In this document: positions 21,320 through 31,610 of the stretch, piece after piece | Layout of the letters: every line of letters begins with the position of its first letter | Position numbering within the stretch: position 1 is the stretch's first letter | Source of the DNA: Alphaproteobacteria bacterium | GTDB lineage: Bacteria > Pseudomonadota > Alphaproteobacteria > Caulobacterales > Hyphomonadaceae | Reading direction: 5' to 3' | Assembly: GCA_016125405.1 (NCBI GenBank) | Contig: WGLW01000022.1 | Span: 62,001-126,000 of the forward strand | DNA length: 64,000 bases | Notes under the pieces: generated by a model | Database searches by the model: none | The model's input: the letters and a program-made list of their open reading frames with translations, nothing else | Told to the model about the DNA's origin: nothing | Translations under genes and position numbers: made by a program

Positions 21320-21757
21320 TCAGCCAGCCGGCGCCCACCCTGGCGGCGCCATCTCGAACCCCGAAAAATCGAAGCCAGGCGAAACGGTGCAGCCGACCAG
21401 CGTCCATGCGCCGGTGGTGACGGCCGCCTGCCACACGCCGGGCGACACGATGACCTGCGGGCGCTCACCCGCCAGCACGTCTGGCCCAAGCCGGTGAGTC
21501 TCGCTCGTGCGGCCGTCCGAGAGCGACAGCTCAAGCGCATCGCCCGTGTAGAAATGCCAGACCTCGGTGGCGTCGATGCGATGCCAGTGAGAGCGCTCGC
21601 CGGCCGCCAGCAGGTAGTAGATCGCCGTACCGGCCGGCCGTTCGCCATCGGGTGCGGGCGTGCGATGCGTTTCGGCGTACAAGCCGCCCTCGGGATGTGG
21701 CTTGAGGTCGAGCGTGCGGATGATGTCTGCCGCACCGGGTTGGGCGAGGCGCGGCAT
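21320..21757 (-). CDS. Cupin (DUF985-type) protein
   Basis: LKPHPEGGLYAETHR, AIYYLLAAGERSHWHRIDATEVWHFYTGDALEL; start overlaps the gloB stop. Confidence 0.92.
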   Translation of the reverse strand: MPRLAQPGAADIIRTLDLKPHPEGGLYAETHRTPAPDGERPAGTAIYYLLAAGERSHWHRIDATEVWHFYTGDALELSLSDGRTSETHRLGPDVLAGERPQVIVSPGVWQAAVTTGAWTLVGCTVSPGFDFSGFEMAPPGWAPAG

Positions 21758-22524
21758 CAGAAATTGTTCTTGCGTTCGCGCACTTCGGCGAAGGTGGCGA
21801 CGGCGTCTCCGGGATGACCCATCGCCGCCTGCAGGCCCGGATCGTCGGCGCGCAGGAAGGGATTGGCCGGACGCTCCGCCGCCATCGTGGTCGGAACGGT
21901 CGGCATGCTCTTCGCGCGCTTCGCCGTCACCCCTTCCGCGTAGGCGCGCAGCGCGGCGTTTTCCGGATCGACGCTGAGCGCGAACGCGGCATTGGCGGCG
22001 GTGTATTCGTGCGCGCAGAAGATGGTCGTGTCGTCGGGCAGGGCGCGCAGCTTCTGCAGGCTGGTCCACATCTGGGCGGGTGTTCCTTCGAAGAGGCGGC
22101 CGCAGCCCAGGGCAAACAGCGTGTCGCCGACGAACGCCAAATGGCTTTCCGGCACATTGTAGACGATGTGACCGGATGTATGGCCCGGCGTCTCGATCAC
22201 CTGCGCACGGATCGAGCCGAGCTGGACCTCATCACCTTCGACGAGTTGGCGGTCGAGCGTTGGTATCCGGTCGGCTTCGCCCTTGGGGCCAACAATCGTG
22301 CAGCCGGTCACCGCCTTGATCGCGGCGTTTCCGCCGGCGTGATCGGGGTGCCAGTGCGTGTTCCAGATCTGGGTGATGCGCCAGCCCTTGCGCTCGGCCT
22401 CGGCCAGGATGCGATCGGCTTCGGGCGTGTCGATGCAGGCCGTCTCTCCGCTGTCCGGGTCATGCAGCAGGAAGCCGTAATTGTCCTTCAGGCAGGGAAA
22501 GACGTGAACGACGGGTCGGGCCAC
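21757..22524 (-). CDS. gloB: Hydroxyacylglutathione hydrolase (glyoxalase II)
   Basis: IWNTHWHPDHAGGNAAIK, ETPGHTSGHIVY, VFALGCGRLFEGT, HEYTAANAAFA; GTG start proposed. Confidence 0.95.
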   Translation of the reverse strand: MARPVVHVFPCLKDNYGFLLHDPDSGETACIDTPEADRILAEAERKGWRITQIWNTHWHPDHAGGNAAIKAVTGCTIVGPKGEADRIPTLDRQLVEGDEVQLGSIRAQVIETPGHTSGHIVYNVPESHLAFVGDTLFALGCGRLFEGTPAQMWTSLQKLRALPDDTTIFCAHEYTAANAAFALSVDPENAALRAYAEGVTAKRAKSMPTVPTTMAAERPANPFLRADDPGLQAAMGHPGDAVATFAEVRERKNNF

Positions 22525-22547
22525 TGACTTTACCTTTCCGGCTGTGC

Positions 22548-22567
22548 TTGGGCCTATATAGGCCCAA
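22548..22567. promoter_or_regulatory. Perfect 20-bp palindrome TTGGGCCTATATAGGCCCAA between divergent gloB and methyltransferase; candidate bidirectional promoter/operator
   Basis: Direct reading: the sequence equals its own reverse complement; contains TATATA (22555-22560); right end touches the ATG at 22567. Confidence 0.65.
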
Positions 22568-23325
22568 TGCGTTTTGACATCGACCGCCTGCAGGCCTTCT
22601 ACGCATCCCCCCTCGGGCGGATGGCGCAGGACATGATCGCCCGGCGCATCGCGACGCTGTGGCCGCACGCCGACAATCTGGACGTGCTGGGCTTTGGCCA
22701 TGCCGACGCCCTTCTGGACCCATTCCGCGCGGGGGCCCGCCGGGTGATCTCGGCCGCCCCGGATTCGCAGGGGCTGGTTCGATGGCCGGAAGAGGGGAAA
22801 TGCGCAGCAGCCCTGGTGGACGAGGAGCGGTTGCCGTTCCGGGACGCGCTGTTCGACCGCCTGATTGTTGTTCACGGCCTTGAGGAAGCCGAGGGCCCCC
22901 GCCGGTTGCTGCGCGAATTCTGGCGCATCGCGGCCCCGGAAGCCCGAATGTTGGTCATCGTGGCCCACCGCCGGGGGCTTTGGGCCCGCGCCGAGTCGAC
23001 CCCCTTCGGACACGGACAACCTTACACACGAGGTCAGCTCTACCGGTTGCTGGAGGAATGCATGTTCCAGCCGACGGCCTCCGCGCGCGCGCTGTTCGCG
23101 CCGCCGATCAACTGGGGTCTGATCACCTCGGCCGGCGACGCGTGGGAGCGAATCGGCCGCTTCGCCTGGGCCAGTTTCGGCGGAGTGCTCATGATCGAGG
23201 CAGTGAAACGGCTCTATGTCGAGCCGGGCGGAACCGCTGAACGCGCCCGAAGAGTGGTAAAAATACCTGCTAAATCAACAACTCCGCAAATAATGCGGGA
23301 ACCCGTTGACAAATTCCGGAGTTAG
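22567..23325 (+). CDS. SAM-dependent methyltransferase
   Basis: Type-11-like: ALVDEERLPFRDALFDRLIVVHGLEEAEGPRRLLREFWRIAAPEARMLVIV. Confidence 0.88.
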   Translation: MRFDIDRLQAFYASPLGRMAQDMIARRIATLWPHADNLDVLGFGHADALLDPFRAGARRVISAAPDSQGLVRWPEEGKCAAALVDEERLPFRDALFDRLIVVHGLEEAEGPRRLLREFWRIAAPEARMLVIVAHRRGLWARAESTPFGHGQPYTRGQLYRLLEECMFQPTASARALFAPPINWGLITSAGDAWERIGRFAWASFGGVLMIEAVKRLYVEPGGTAERARRVVKIPAKSTTPQIMREPVDKFRS

Positions 23326-23334
23326 GTGTTTAAG
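23306..23334 (+). promoter_or_regulatory. Candidate sigma70-like promoter TTGACA-N17-TTTAAG for the PII gene
   Basis: Consensus -35 with 17-bp spacing, about 94 bp upstream of the PII start and overlapping the preceding gene's end. Confidence 0.4.
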
Positions 23335-23427
23335 ATGTGTAAGTAAAGCAAGTTGATCATCCGGTCGCAAAGGCGCGTGTTTGCCCCAACGGCCACGAAC
23401 CGCGACCAGACAGAAGGAGCCCTAGTC

Positions 23428-23772
23428 ATGAAATACATCACCGCCGTCTTCAAACCGAGCCGCCTCGACGCCGTTCTCGACGCCGTGACCGCGGCTGGCG
23501 CTTCGGGCGTCACCGTCACCGAAGTTCGCGGCTACGGCCGCCAGCAAGGCAAGACGGAAGTCTATCGCGGCGCGGAATACGAAGTGCGCTTGCTGCCGAA
23601 AGTGCGCGTCGAGATCGCCATCAGCGACGTGCTGGTCGAAAAAGTGGTCGACGCCATCTCGCAGGCCGCCAACACCAGCAAGATCGGCGACGGCAAGATC
23701 TTCGTGATGGACCTCCAGTCGGTGCAACGCATCCGCACCGGCGAGAAGGACGAAGCTGCGCTGTCCAGCTGA
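23428..23772 (+). CDS. PII family nitrogen regulatory protein (GlnB/GlnK-like)
   Basis: MKYITAVFKPSRLDAVLDAV, VTEVRGYGRQQGKTEVYRGAEYEV, GDGKIFVMDLQSVQRIRTGE. Confidence 0.95.
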   Translation: MKYITAVFKPSRLDAVLDAVTAAGASGVTVTEVRGYGRQQGKTEVYRGAEYEVRLLPKVRVEIAISDVLVEKVVDAISQAANTSKIGDGKIFVMDLQSVQRIRTGEKDEAALSS

Positions 23773-23900
23773 TCGCTGGCTGCGACCCGACTGAACCCGG
23801 ACAGCCGCGCCTCAGTCGTCGGCGTCCGGGCCAGCGCGCCCCGGACTGATAACGGGACGTCTGGCGGCACGACCCCTGACCAGCCGAGCCAGACTAGCCT

Positions 23901-23928
23901 GACCGCCGGAGGGAAGCTCCCGGCGGTC
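23901..23928 (+). terminator. Hairpin GACCGCCGG ... CCGGCGGTC, possible terminator
   Basis: 9-bp perfect stem in the PII-to-MFS intergenic region; only a weak T-rich tail. Confidence 0.4.
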
Positions 23929-24012
23929 GGCCGCGTTTGATTTGCGGCATGGCAGTCGCCGTTCCGCGCGGGGTTACGGCCGACGCCCGGGGGCTGTAGG
24001 ACGGGTTTCGAC

Positions 24013-25452
24013 ATGCCCGCCGAAACGTTCCTGACCCGTACGCCTGCGCGGCTTGATCGCCTGCCATGGTCGCGCTTTCACACGCTCGTCGTCTTCGCGC
24101 TCGGCGTGACCTGGATATTCGACGGACTGGAAGTGACGCTGGTGGGGGCGCTGTCGCCCGCCATCGCCAGCCGGGATGCACTCTCGCTGTCGGACACAGA
24201 GGTCGGCCTGCTTGGCAGCGCCTATACGGCGGGGGCCGTGCTTGGCGCGCTGGTCTTCGGCAACCTCACGGATCGCTGGGGACGCAAGCGGCTGTTTTCG
24301 ATCACCGTGCTGGTCTATCTGGCCGGCACGCTGCTGAGCGGTCTGTCCTGGGATGTCTGGTCGCTGATGGCGTTCCGATTCATCACCGGTGCGGGCATCG
24401 GGGGCGAGTATGCGGCGGTCAATTCGACTATCCAGGAGCTGATCCCGGCCAGGCGGCGCGGCTTCGTGGACCTCGCCATCAACGGCAGCTTCTGGGTCGG
24501 CGCCGGGCTAGGCGCGGCCGGCGCCATCGTGGTGCTGGACCCCCACCTCGTTCGCCAGGATCTCGGCTGGCGTCTCGCCTTCATCATTGGCGGCGTTCTG
24601 GCGAGCGTGATCTTCCTGATCCGCCGCTTTCTTCCCGAAAGCCCGCGCTGGCTGATGACGCATGGCCGGCCCGAAGAGGCCGAGGCGATTGTCGAGCAGA
24701 TCGAAGCCGGCGTTGCGCGCCAGCATGGCGTGGCGCTTCCGGTCGAGACGCTTCCGGCCATCCGGTTGAAGATGCGCGGCCACACGCGAATGCTGGAAAT
24801 CGCCCGCACGCTGGTCCGCACCTATCCGCGCCGGACGGTGCTCGGCGTCACGCTGATGACGACGCAGGCCTTTTGCTACAACGCGATCTTCTTCACCTAC
24901 GCGCTGGTGCTGACCAAGTTCTACGGCGTCGCCAACGCTGATGTCGGCTGGTTCATGCTGCCTTTTGCGCTGGGCAATTTTCTCGGCCCGCTTCTTCTGG
25001 GGCATTTCTTCGACTCGATCGGCCGCAAGACGATGATTGCCATCACCTATGCGCTGGCCGGCGTGTTGCTGGCCGGCGGCGGCTGGCTGTTCGAGCGCGG
25101 CGTGCTCGACGCCACGGGCCAGACGATTGCGTGGACGATCATCTTCTTCTTCGCGTCGGCGGGGGCGAGCGCCGCCTATCTGACGGTCGGCGAGAGTTTC
25201 CCGCTCGAGACCAGGGCGATGACGATCGGCCTGTTCTATGCGTTCGGCACCGCAATTGGCGGCGTTGCCGGACCCGCCCTGTTCGGCGCGCTGATCGAGA
25301 GCGGCTCGCGGCCGCAAATCTTTGGCGGGTACGGTCTTGCCGGCGGGCTCATGGGTCTGGCGGCGATCGTCACGCTGTGGCTTGGCGTCAAGGCCGAACG
25401 GCGGCCGCTTGAAGAGGTGGCGCCGCCACTTTCGGCGGCGGACGATCCGTAA
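24013..25452 (+). CDS. MFS transporter (sugar/aromatic acid porter-like)
   Basis: 12-TM pattern; FGNLTDRWGRKRLF, ESPRWLMTHGRPEEAE, FDSIGRKTMI. Confidence 0.93.
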   Translation: MPAETFLTRTPARLDRLPWSRFHTLVVFALGVTWIFDGLEVTLVGALSPAIASRDALSLSDTEVGLLGSAYTAGAVLGALVFGNLTDRWGRKRLFSITVLVYLAGTLLSGLSWDVWSLMAFRFITGAGIGGEYAAVNSTIQELIPARRRGFVDLAINGSFWVGAGLGAAGAIVVLDPHLVRQDLGWRLAFIIGGVLASVIFLIRRFLPESPRWLMTHGRPEEAEAIVEQIEAGVARQHGVALPVETLPAIRLKMRGHTRMLEIARTLVRTYPRRTVLGVTLMTTQAFCYNAIFFTYALVLTKFYGVANADVGWFMLPFALGNFLGPLLLGHFFDSIGRKTMIAITYALAGVLLAGGGWLFERGVLDATGQTIAWTIIFFFASAGASAAYLTVGESFPLETRAMTIGLFYAFGTAIGGVAGPALFGALIESGSRPQIFGGYGLAGGLMGLAAIVTLWLGVKAERRPLEEVAPPLSAADDP

Positions 25453-25455
25453 GCG

Positions 25456-26088
25456 TCACTCGGTCGGCTGCGCGCCGCGCTCCAGCACAAAGACAAGCTC
25501 CTCGGCGGTCCAGTTGAGACGCGTCAGCGAGGCGGCGTCGGTCTTTTCTCCACCCACCGGCGCAATCGCGGTCACCTTGAGGCCGAGTTCGCCGACCAGT
25601 TCGGCCATGTCGCGCGCCGTGCATGGCCGCCGGGCGCCGTCCGACCACCAGGCCTTGCTTGAGCCGAGCGACGGAATCCGGCCGGAGGTGAGCAGCGAGG
25701 CCCGCACCCGCCAGTGACCGTAGTTGCGGAACGATACGATCACCCGGCGCGCAATCCGCGCCAGCTCGTCGAGCACGAATTTGGGCCGCGCCAGCTCCTG
25801 AATGGTCTTGGAAAGGATGGCGGCGTCGAATGCGTCGTCCGGATAGACGGGCAGGTCATCGTCGGCGTTGCCCTGCACAACGGCGAGGCCCTTGGCGACG
25901 CAGCGGTTCACGCCGGCCTGTTCGACTTCGAGGCCGCGCGTCTTTGCACGCCGCTCGGTTTGCAGCAGCTCCATCAGCTGGCCGTCGCCGCAGCCGACGT
26001 CGAGCACGAGATCGCCTGCCTCGATGAACTGGGCGATGGCGACGTGGTCGGCGCGCCGCATGCCTGAGGATCCCGGACCCGATTTCAT
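25456..26088 (-). CDS. metW: Methionine biosynthesis protein MetW
   Basis: [58 protein letters not shown]; 4-bp overlap with metX. Confidence 0.94.
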   Translation of the reverse strand: MKSGPGSSGMRRADHVAIAQFIEAGDLVLDVGCGDGQLMELLQTERRAKTRGLEVEQAGVNRCVAKGLAVVQGNADDDLPVYPDDAFDAAILSKTIQELARPKFVLDELARIARRVIVSFRNYGHWRVRASLLTSGRIPSLGSSKAWWSDGARRPCTARDMAELVGELGLKVTAIAPVGGEKTDAASLTRLNWTAEELVFVLERGAQPTE

Positions 26089-27254
26089 GCTCCGTCTCGC
26101 CGCTTCAGTCCGCGGGCCTCGGCCGCGGCGTCTATGAAACCGGTCATAGCTGCATCGAATTCCGGCTCGTCCAGAAGGAAGGCGTCATGCCCCTTATCGG
26201 TATCGATTGACAGATAGGACGTCTCGCAGCCGGCGGCGTTGAGCGCACGCACGAGGTTGCGGCTTTCTTCCGGCGTGTAGTGCCAGTCGGACGAGAAGGA
26301 GAAGACGCAGAACCGCGTCTTCAATCCGCGAAAGGCGTTGGCCAGCACGCCGCCATGCGCCGCCGCGAGATCGAAATAGTCCATCGCTCGCGTGATATAG
26401 AGATACGAGTTGGCGTCGAACCGGTCGACGAAGGTCTGCCCCTGGTGACGCAGATAGCTTTCGATCTGGAAATCGGCGTCGAAGCCGAAGCTCACGGACT
26501 GGCGATCCTGCAGCCGGCGGTCGAACTTGCGCTTGAGGGAGGCTTCCGAGACGTAGGTGATGTGCGCCGCCATGCGCGCCACCGCCAGCCCGCGGTCCGG
26601 GCGCACGCCACTGGCCAGATAGGCGCCTCCGCGCCAGTCCGGGTCCGCCATGATCGCCTGGCGTCCCACCTCGTAGAAGCCGATGTTCTGGGCCGACTGG
26701 CGCGCCGCCGAGGCGATGGGGATTGCCGCGAACACCCGGTCGCGCGCCTGCACCGTCCACTCCAGCGCCTGCATGCCGCCGATCGAGCCGCCGGCGACAA
26801 GGAAGACATCCTCAATCCCGAGGGCGTCGAGCAGGGCAATCTGGGCCTTCACCATGTCGCCGATGGTGACATGGGGGAATTCCGCGCCCCAGTATCGGCC
26901 GTCGGGGCGCTGGCTGGCCGGGCCCGTGGACCCCATGCAGCCGCCCAGAACGTTTGACGCGATGACGTGAAACCGGTTCGTGTCGATCGGTTTGCCGGGG
27001 CCGACCATGCCGGGCCACCAGGCCGGCCTGCCGGTGACCGGATTTGGGCTGGCCGCGAACTGGTCCAGCGTCAGGGCGTGGCACACCACGACCACATTGT
27101 CCCGCGCCGGCGAGAGTTCGCCCCATGTTTCATAGGCAATATCCACATGGTCCAGAACTTGCCCGCTTTCCAGCTGGAAAGGGCGGCCGGGGGTGGCGAC
27201 GGACAGGACTTTCAGCCCATCCGCGCCGCTGAGGGAGCGAGCGGGCGACGTCAT
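26085..27254 (-). CDS. metX: Homoserine O-acyltransferase
   Basis: [59 protein letters not shown]. Confidence 0.96.
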   Translation of the reverse strand: MTSPARSLSGADGLKVLSVATPGRPFQLESGQVLDHVDIAYETWGELSPARDNVVVVCHALTLDQFAASPNPVTGRPAWWPGMVGPGKPIDTNRFHVIASNVLGGCMGSTGPASQRPDGRYWGAEFPHVTIGDMVKAQIALLDALGIEDVFLVAGGSIGGMQALEWTVQARDRVFAAIPIASAARQSAQNIGFYEVGRQAIMADPDWRGGAYLASGVRPDRGLAVARMAAHITYVSEASLKRKFDRRLQDRQSVSFGFDADFQIESYLRHQGQTFVDRFDANSYLYITRAMDYFDLAAAHGGVLANAFRGLKTRFCVFSFSSDWHYTPEESRNLVRALNAAGCETSYLSIDTDKGHDAFLLDEPEFDAAMTGFIDAAAEARGLKRRDGA

Positions 27255-27389
27255 GGCGCGGACCTATAGCCCATGATGCGTCAGGATTGAAGCAACCCCG
27301 CGGGCCCTGGCGCCTCGCGGGTGAGATATGATTTTGCTCCGCGGCGGAATGCGGATTAGACTCGGCCTGCTGGGGAGCGGCGTAAACAC

Positions 27390-28184
27390 TTGGATGCCAT
27401 GGGCGCCGAAAACATACGAGCCGTAGGAGAAGCGGCGGACGACATCCTGATGGGCGCCATTGCCGAGCGCTGGCGGATCATGCTCCAGGAAGCGGCCATG
27501 GCCACCGGCGCGGATAGCGGGGTGGGCTTCAGCCCGGCGCGCGACGCTGCGGCCCTCCGCCGCCTGATCCGCTCACGCAACACCGGAGGCGTTCCGGCGG
27601 ACACGATCACCCGCATGTGGCGGGCCCTGTCTGGCGACATGATGGTCGCTCGCGGCCTCAAGGCGGTTTTCGTGGCCGAGAACGACGTGCCGTCGCTGCT
27701 GGGCGCGCGGGAGTATTTTGGCTCCGGCGCAAACATCCAGCCGGTGATGGAAATCCGTCATGCCCTGGAGCGGGCCGTGCAGACGCCCGGAACGCTCGCC
27801 TGCCTGCCATGGCCGGAACTCGCAGGCGCGGGCCAGTGGTGGCCTATGCTCAACGAAAACCGCCATCAGGACCTCGCCATCGTCGCCGGCTGGCCCGGAA
27901 TGCCCGGCTCGCCGGACAGTCCGCCTGCCGTCGCCGTGGTCGGACGGATGCCGATCGAACCCTCGGGCGAAGACGACATGCTGGCGACCTGCCATGACGA
28001 TCGCCGTCAGGCGGCCGACGTGCTGTCTGAGGCTGGCATCCAGGCGGAGGTCATGGCGCGCGCCCGGTCCCTGACGCTGATCCGGATGCGCGAGTTTGTT
28101 GCACCGGATGACCGCCGGCTTGCCGCGGCCCGTCAGGCGGGACTGGACGGACTGCGCATTGTCGGGGTACGGCCTCGGCCTTGA
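27390..28184 (+). CDS. Chorismate mutase-domain protein
   Basis: ALRRLIRSRNTGGVPADTITRMWRALSGDMM...; immediately upstream of hisC-tyrC. Confidence 0.75.
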   Translation: MDAMGAENIRAVGEAADDILMGAIAERWRIMLQEAAMATGADSGVGFSPARDAAALRRLIRSRNTGGVPADTITRMWRALSGDMMVARGLKAVFVAENDVPSLLGAREYFGSGANIQPVMEIRHALERAVQTPGTLACLPWPELAGAGQWWPMLNENRHQDLAIVAGWPGMPGSPDSPPAVAVVGRMPIEPSGEDDMLATCHDDRRQAADVLSEAGIQAEVMARARSLTLIRMREFVAPDDRRLAAARQAGLDGLRIVGVRPRP

Positions 28185-28202
28185 GGCAACCCGGACTTTG
28201 CG

Positions 28203-29300
28203 ATGAGCGACCGACCCCAACCTCTGCCGCAGCTTGCGAAGGTGCGGCCCTATGTTCCGGGCGAAGCGCCCAAGGCCGGGACGGGTCCGAGCTACAAGCT
28301 TGCCTCGAACGAGAACCCTCTGGGCGCCAGCCCGCGTGCGCTTGAGGTCTATCGCGAGCTGGCCGGAAAGGTGGAGATCTATCCCGACGGCGGCGCGCAC
28401 GCGCTGAAGGCGGCGATCGCCCGGCGCTTCGGGCTGGACCCGGCGCGCATCATTACGGGGGCAGGCTCGGACGAAATCTTCCTGATGCTGGCGCGCGCCT
28501 ACCTCGGGCCGGGCGATGAATCGATCTCGACCAAGCACGCCTTCGCCATCTTCTCCATGGTCGCCGAACAGCAGGGCGCGACGCCGGTGATTGTTCCGGA
28601 GAAGGATTTCACAGCGGATGTCGACGCTATCCTCGCGGCCGTGACGCCGCGGACCAAGTTTGTCTGGCTGGCCAATCCCAACAACCCGACCGGAACCTAT
28701 CTTCCCTATGACGAGGTGAAGCGCCTGCATGCCGGGCTGCCCGCCAATGTGATGCTGGTGCTGGACGGCGCCTATGCCGAGTTTGTCCGTCGCAACGACT
28801 ATGCGGCGGGCGTTGAACTCGTCTCGCAGAACGAGAATGTGGTGATGACGCGCACATTCTCGAAACTGCACGGCCTCGCCGGGCTTCGTCTCGGCTGGGG
28901 CTATGCGCCCGCCCATGTGATTGACGCGCTGGAGCGCGTTCGCATGCCCTTCAACGTCAACCTGATCGCGCAAGCCGTGGGTGTGGCGGCGCTGGAAGAC
29001 GAAGCCTTCATCCAGAGGTCTCTTTCTCACAACGAAACCGAGCTGCCCCGGTTGATCGCCGGGCTGCGCAAGCTCGGCCTCGAAGTGGGCGACAGCGTCG
29101 GAAATTTCTGCATCGCGAAGTTTCCGGCGACCAGGGGCCGGACCGCGGCGGACGCGCTGGCCTATCTCAAGGCGCGGGGCGTGACGGTTCGCGGGCTGGC
29201 CGGCTACGCCATGCCGGATCACCTGCGCATCTCCGTCGGCACGGTCGAGGGGAATAACGCCGTCCTCGCGGGCCTTGAAGATTTCATGGCCGGCAAATGA
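28203..29300 (+). CDS. hisC: Histidinol-phosphate aminotransferase
   Basis: YKLASNENPLGASPRALE, TRTFSKLHGLAGLRLGWGYAP (PLP lysine). Confidence 0.95.
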   Translation: MSDRPQPLPQLAKVRPYVPGEAPKAGTGPSYKLASNENPLGASPRALEVYRELAGKVEIYPDGGAHALKAAIARRFGLDPARIITGAGSDEIFLMLARAYLGPGDESISTKHAFAIFSMVAEQQGATPVIVPEKDFTADVDAILAAVTPRTKFVWLANPNNPTGTYLPYDEVKRLHAGLPANVMLVLDGAYAEFVRRNDYAAGVELVSQNENVVMTRTFSKLHGLAGLRLGWGYAPAHVIDALERVRMPFNVNLIAQAVGVAALEDEAFIQRSLSHNETELPRLIAGLRKLGLEVGDSVGNFCIAKFPATRGRTAADALAYLKARGVTVRGLAGYAMPDHLRISVGTVEGNNAVLAGLEDFMAGK

Positions 29301-30226
29301 CCAAGCCTGTCTTCGACACGATCGCCATTATCGGCGTCGGGCTGATCGGCTCGTCCGTCGCCCGCGCGGCGAAGGAAAAGGGCGGGGCGACGAACGTCGT
29401 TCTCTGGGACCAGAATTCCGCCACTCTCGGTCGCGCCGCCGAACTCGGCCTGGGAAAACCGGCGGCGTCGATGACGGCGGCCGTGGCTGACGCTGACGCC
29501 GTGTTCCACTGCATTCCGGTCGGCGCGATTGGCGCTGCGGCGGCGGCCTGCGCCGGCGCGATGAAGCCGGGCGCGATCCTTACGGATGTCGGCTCGGTCA
29601 AGGGCAATGTCGCCCGCGACCTGCGCGCCGCCGCGCCGCAAGGCGTTCACGTCATTCCGGGTCACCCGATCGCCGGCACGGAAAATTCGGGCCCTGATGC
29701 GGGTTTCGCTTCGCTGTTCGAAGGCCGCTGGTGCATCCTTACACCCGAAGCCGGCGGCGACGCGGACTACCTCGCGGCCGTCGACCGGCTGGCGGAATTC
29801 TGGCAGCGCCTGGGCTCTCGGGTAGAACGGATGGACGCCACCCGGCACGATCTCGTGCTGGCGATCACCAGCCACCTGCCGCACCTGATCGCCTACAACA
29901 TTGTCGCCACGGCCCATGACATGGAGTCGGTGACCGAAGGCGAGGTGGTGAAGTTCTCCGCGGCAGGCTTCCGTGATTTCACGCGCATCGCTGCATCGGA
30001 CCCGACCATGTGGCGCGACGTGTTCCTCAACAACCGCGAGGCGGTGATCGAGGCGCTCGGGCGGTTCGAGGATGACCTGACGGCGCTGCGAAAGGCCATC
30101 CGCAATGGCGACGGCGACATTCTGTTCGATCTCTTCACGCACGCGCGCGGCATTCGCCGGTCGATCATTGAGGCTGGCCAGGATACCGCCGCGCCGAACT
30201 TCGGCCGGGATACGAAAAAGACCTAG
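29297..30226 (+). CDS. tyrC: Prephenate/arogenate (cyclohexadienyl) dehydrogenase
   Basis: IAIIGVGLIGSSVARAAKEKG, HVIPGHPIAGTENSGPDAG; ATGA overlap with hisC. Confidence 0.93.
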   Translation: MTKPVFDTIAIIGVGLIGSSVARAAKEKGGATNVVLWDQNSATLGRAAELGLGKPAASMTAAVADADAVFHCIPVGAIGAAAAACAGAMKPGAILTDVGSVKGNVARDLRAAAPQGVHVIPGHPIAGTENSGPDAGFASLFEGRWCILTPEAGGDADYLAAVDRLAEFWQRLGSRVERMDATRHDLVLAITSHLPHLIAYNIVATAHDMESVTEGEVVKFSAAGFRDFTRIAASDPTMWRDVFLNNREAVIEALGRFEDDLTALRKAIRNGDGDILFDLFTHARGIRRSIIEAGQDTAAPNFGRDTKKT

Positions 30227-30996
30227 CCTGCGCCTTCCGTTCGTTCGGCGGCGTTCGCCGCGACGTCGCGACGGCTCTGGTGCGAGCGCCCCTCCGACAC
30301 CAACCGCGCCGTCGCCGGATCCAGCGCGCTTTTCAGCCGGCGGGTGAATTCGGCGCGGTCCAGTCCGGGCTCGATGACCGGCAGGCATTCGAACACAGCG
30401 ACGCCGGGACGCCGGATGAAGCCGGAGCCGCGCCAGCACAGCCCAGTGTTGAGTGCGACGGGCACGCAGGGCGCCTCGAGCTCGCGATACATGGCGAAGG
30501 CGCCGGGCTTCAGATCCGTCGGCGCGTCCACCAGCTGCCGCGTTCCCTCCGGGAAGATCACCACCGGCCGCCCAAGCTGGTTCTGAACCTTGGCCGCCGC
30601 CAGCATCAGCTTCATGGTCTTGAGGCCGCCGGAGCGGTCGATCGCAATCATCCGGGCGCGCGCGGCGTAGAGCCCGAACACCGGCATGCGCAGCAGTTCG
30701 CGCTTCAGCACGAAAGCCGGATCCCTGAGAAACAGGAATGGGGCGATCGTGTCGTAGGTGCTCTGGTGCTTCATCGCGATGACGCACGGGCCTTCGGGTA
30801 TGTTCTCAAGCCCGCGAAACTCTGTGCGGATTCCGCAAATCCAGTGCAACGCAAAGCGCTGCGTTGCGGCCCAGAAACGGATGGCGCCAACCGCTGCGCC
30901 GCGCGAAAGAAACGCAACCGGCAGCCAAGGCAGGCCGACCAGCGCCATCGAGACATAGAACCAGCCGGCGTAAATCAGCGAGCGAATGAAGGTCAT
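30223..30996 (-). CDS. 1-acyl-sn-glycerol-3-phosphate acyltransferase
   Basis: AMKHQSTYDT (HX4D-like), FPEGTRQLVDAP. Confidence 0.92.
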   Translation of the reverse strand: MTFIRSLIYAGWFYVSMALVGLPWLPVAFLSRGAAVGAIRFWAATQRFALHWICGIRTEFRGLENIPEGPCVIAMKHQSTYDTIAPFLFLRDPAFVLKRELLRMPVFGLYAARARMIAIDRSGGLKTMKLMLAAAKVQNQLGRPVVIFPEGTRQLVDAPTDLKPGAFAMYRELEAPCVPVALNTGLCWRGSGFIRRPGVAVFECLPVIEPGLDRAEFTRRLKSALDPATARLVSEGRSHQSRRDVAANAAERTEGAG

Positions 30997-31607
30997 CCTG
31001 AACGCCCATTCGGTGCGGGTTTCGGCTTGCCGCCGAGGCGCAGGCTGGCGACACGGTATTTCGCCCATTCCTCGAACAGACGACGCGCCGTGGCTCCATC
31101 CGAATACCATTTGCGCGGCGCGACTTTCGTCGAGCTGACGGCGTAGGGAACGAACGTCGCTTCCGGCATGGCGTGCCTGAGCTCCAGCATGGCGCGATCC
31201 ATATGATATTCGGACGTCACCACAACGATATCTTTCAGCTTGTGACGCCGGGCCCAGTCCGCCACCTCGAGGCCGTTGCCTTCGGTCGTGGCCGCCGCGC
31301 GGCCGAGCGTGACGCAACACAGGATCTCGGATTCAGTCACGCCGGCAATGCGCGCGATGTCGGCCGGCGTGGTGTCGACGTGAACGCCGGAAATCAGAAG
31401 CGGCACATGCAGCGCCTCGGCCAGTTTTACGCCCGCCACGATCCGCGCGTCGGAGGCGCCCGTCAGCGTCGTCACCGCTTGCGCCGACTTCGGAGCGCCC
31501 GCCGTAACCACCTTGTCAGCGCGCGCCACAAAGCGCGTGAAATCCCATGCGCCGGCGGCGAGCGCGACGAGCAGAACAGCAAGTATGCCCCTCACGACCC
31601 AACGCAC
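30993..31607 (-). CDS. YdcF/ElyC/SanA family protein
   Basis: LTGASDARIVAGVKLAEALHVPLLISGVHVDTT...VTSEYHMDRAMLELRHAMP. Confidence 0.88.
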   Translation of the reverse strand: MRWVVRGILAVLLVALAAGAWDFTRFVARADKVVTAGAPKSAQAVTTLTGASDARIVAGVKLAEALHVPLLISGVHVDTTPADIARIAGVTESEILCCVTLGRAAATTEGNGLEVADWARRHKLKDIVVVTSEYHMDRAMLELRHAMPEATFVPYAVSSTKVAPRKWYSDGATARRLFEEWAKYRVASLRLGGKPKPAPNGRSG

Positions 31608-31610
31608 GGT

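Noticed and set aside
27255-27389. Possible SAM riboswitch upstream of metX
   Set aside because: I looked for a SAM-II-like consensus (pseudoknot with conserved loop elements) in the reverse strand and could not match it; only a simple CCCGCG/CGCGGG hairpin is visible. An Infernal scan would be decisive.
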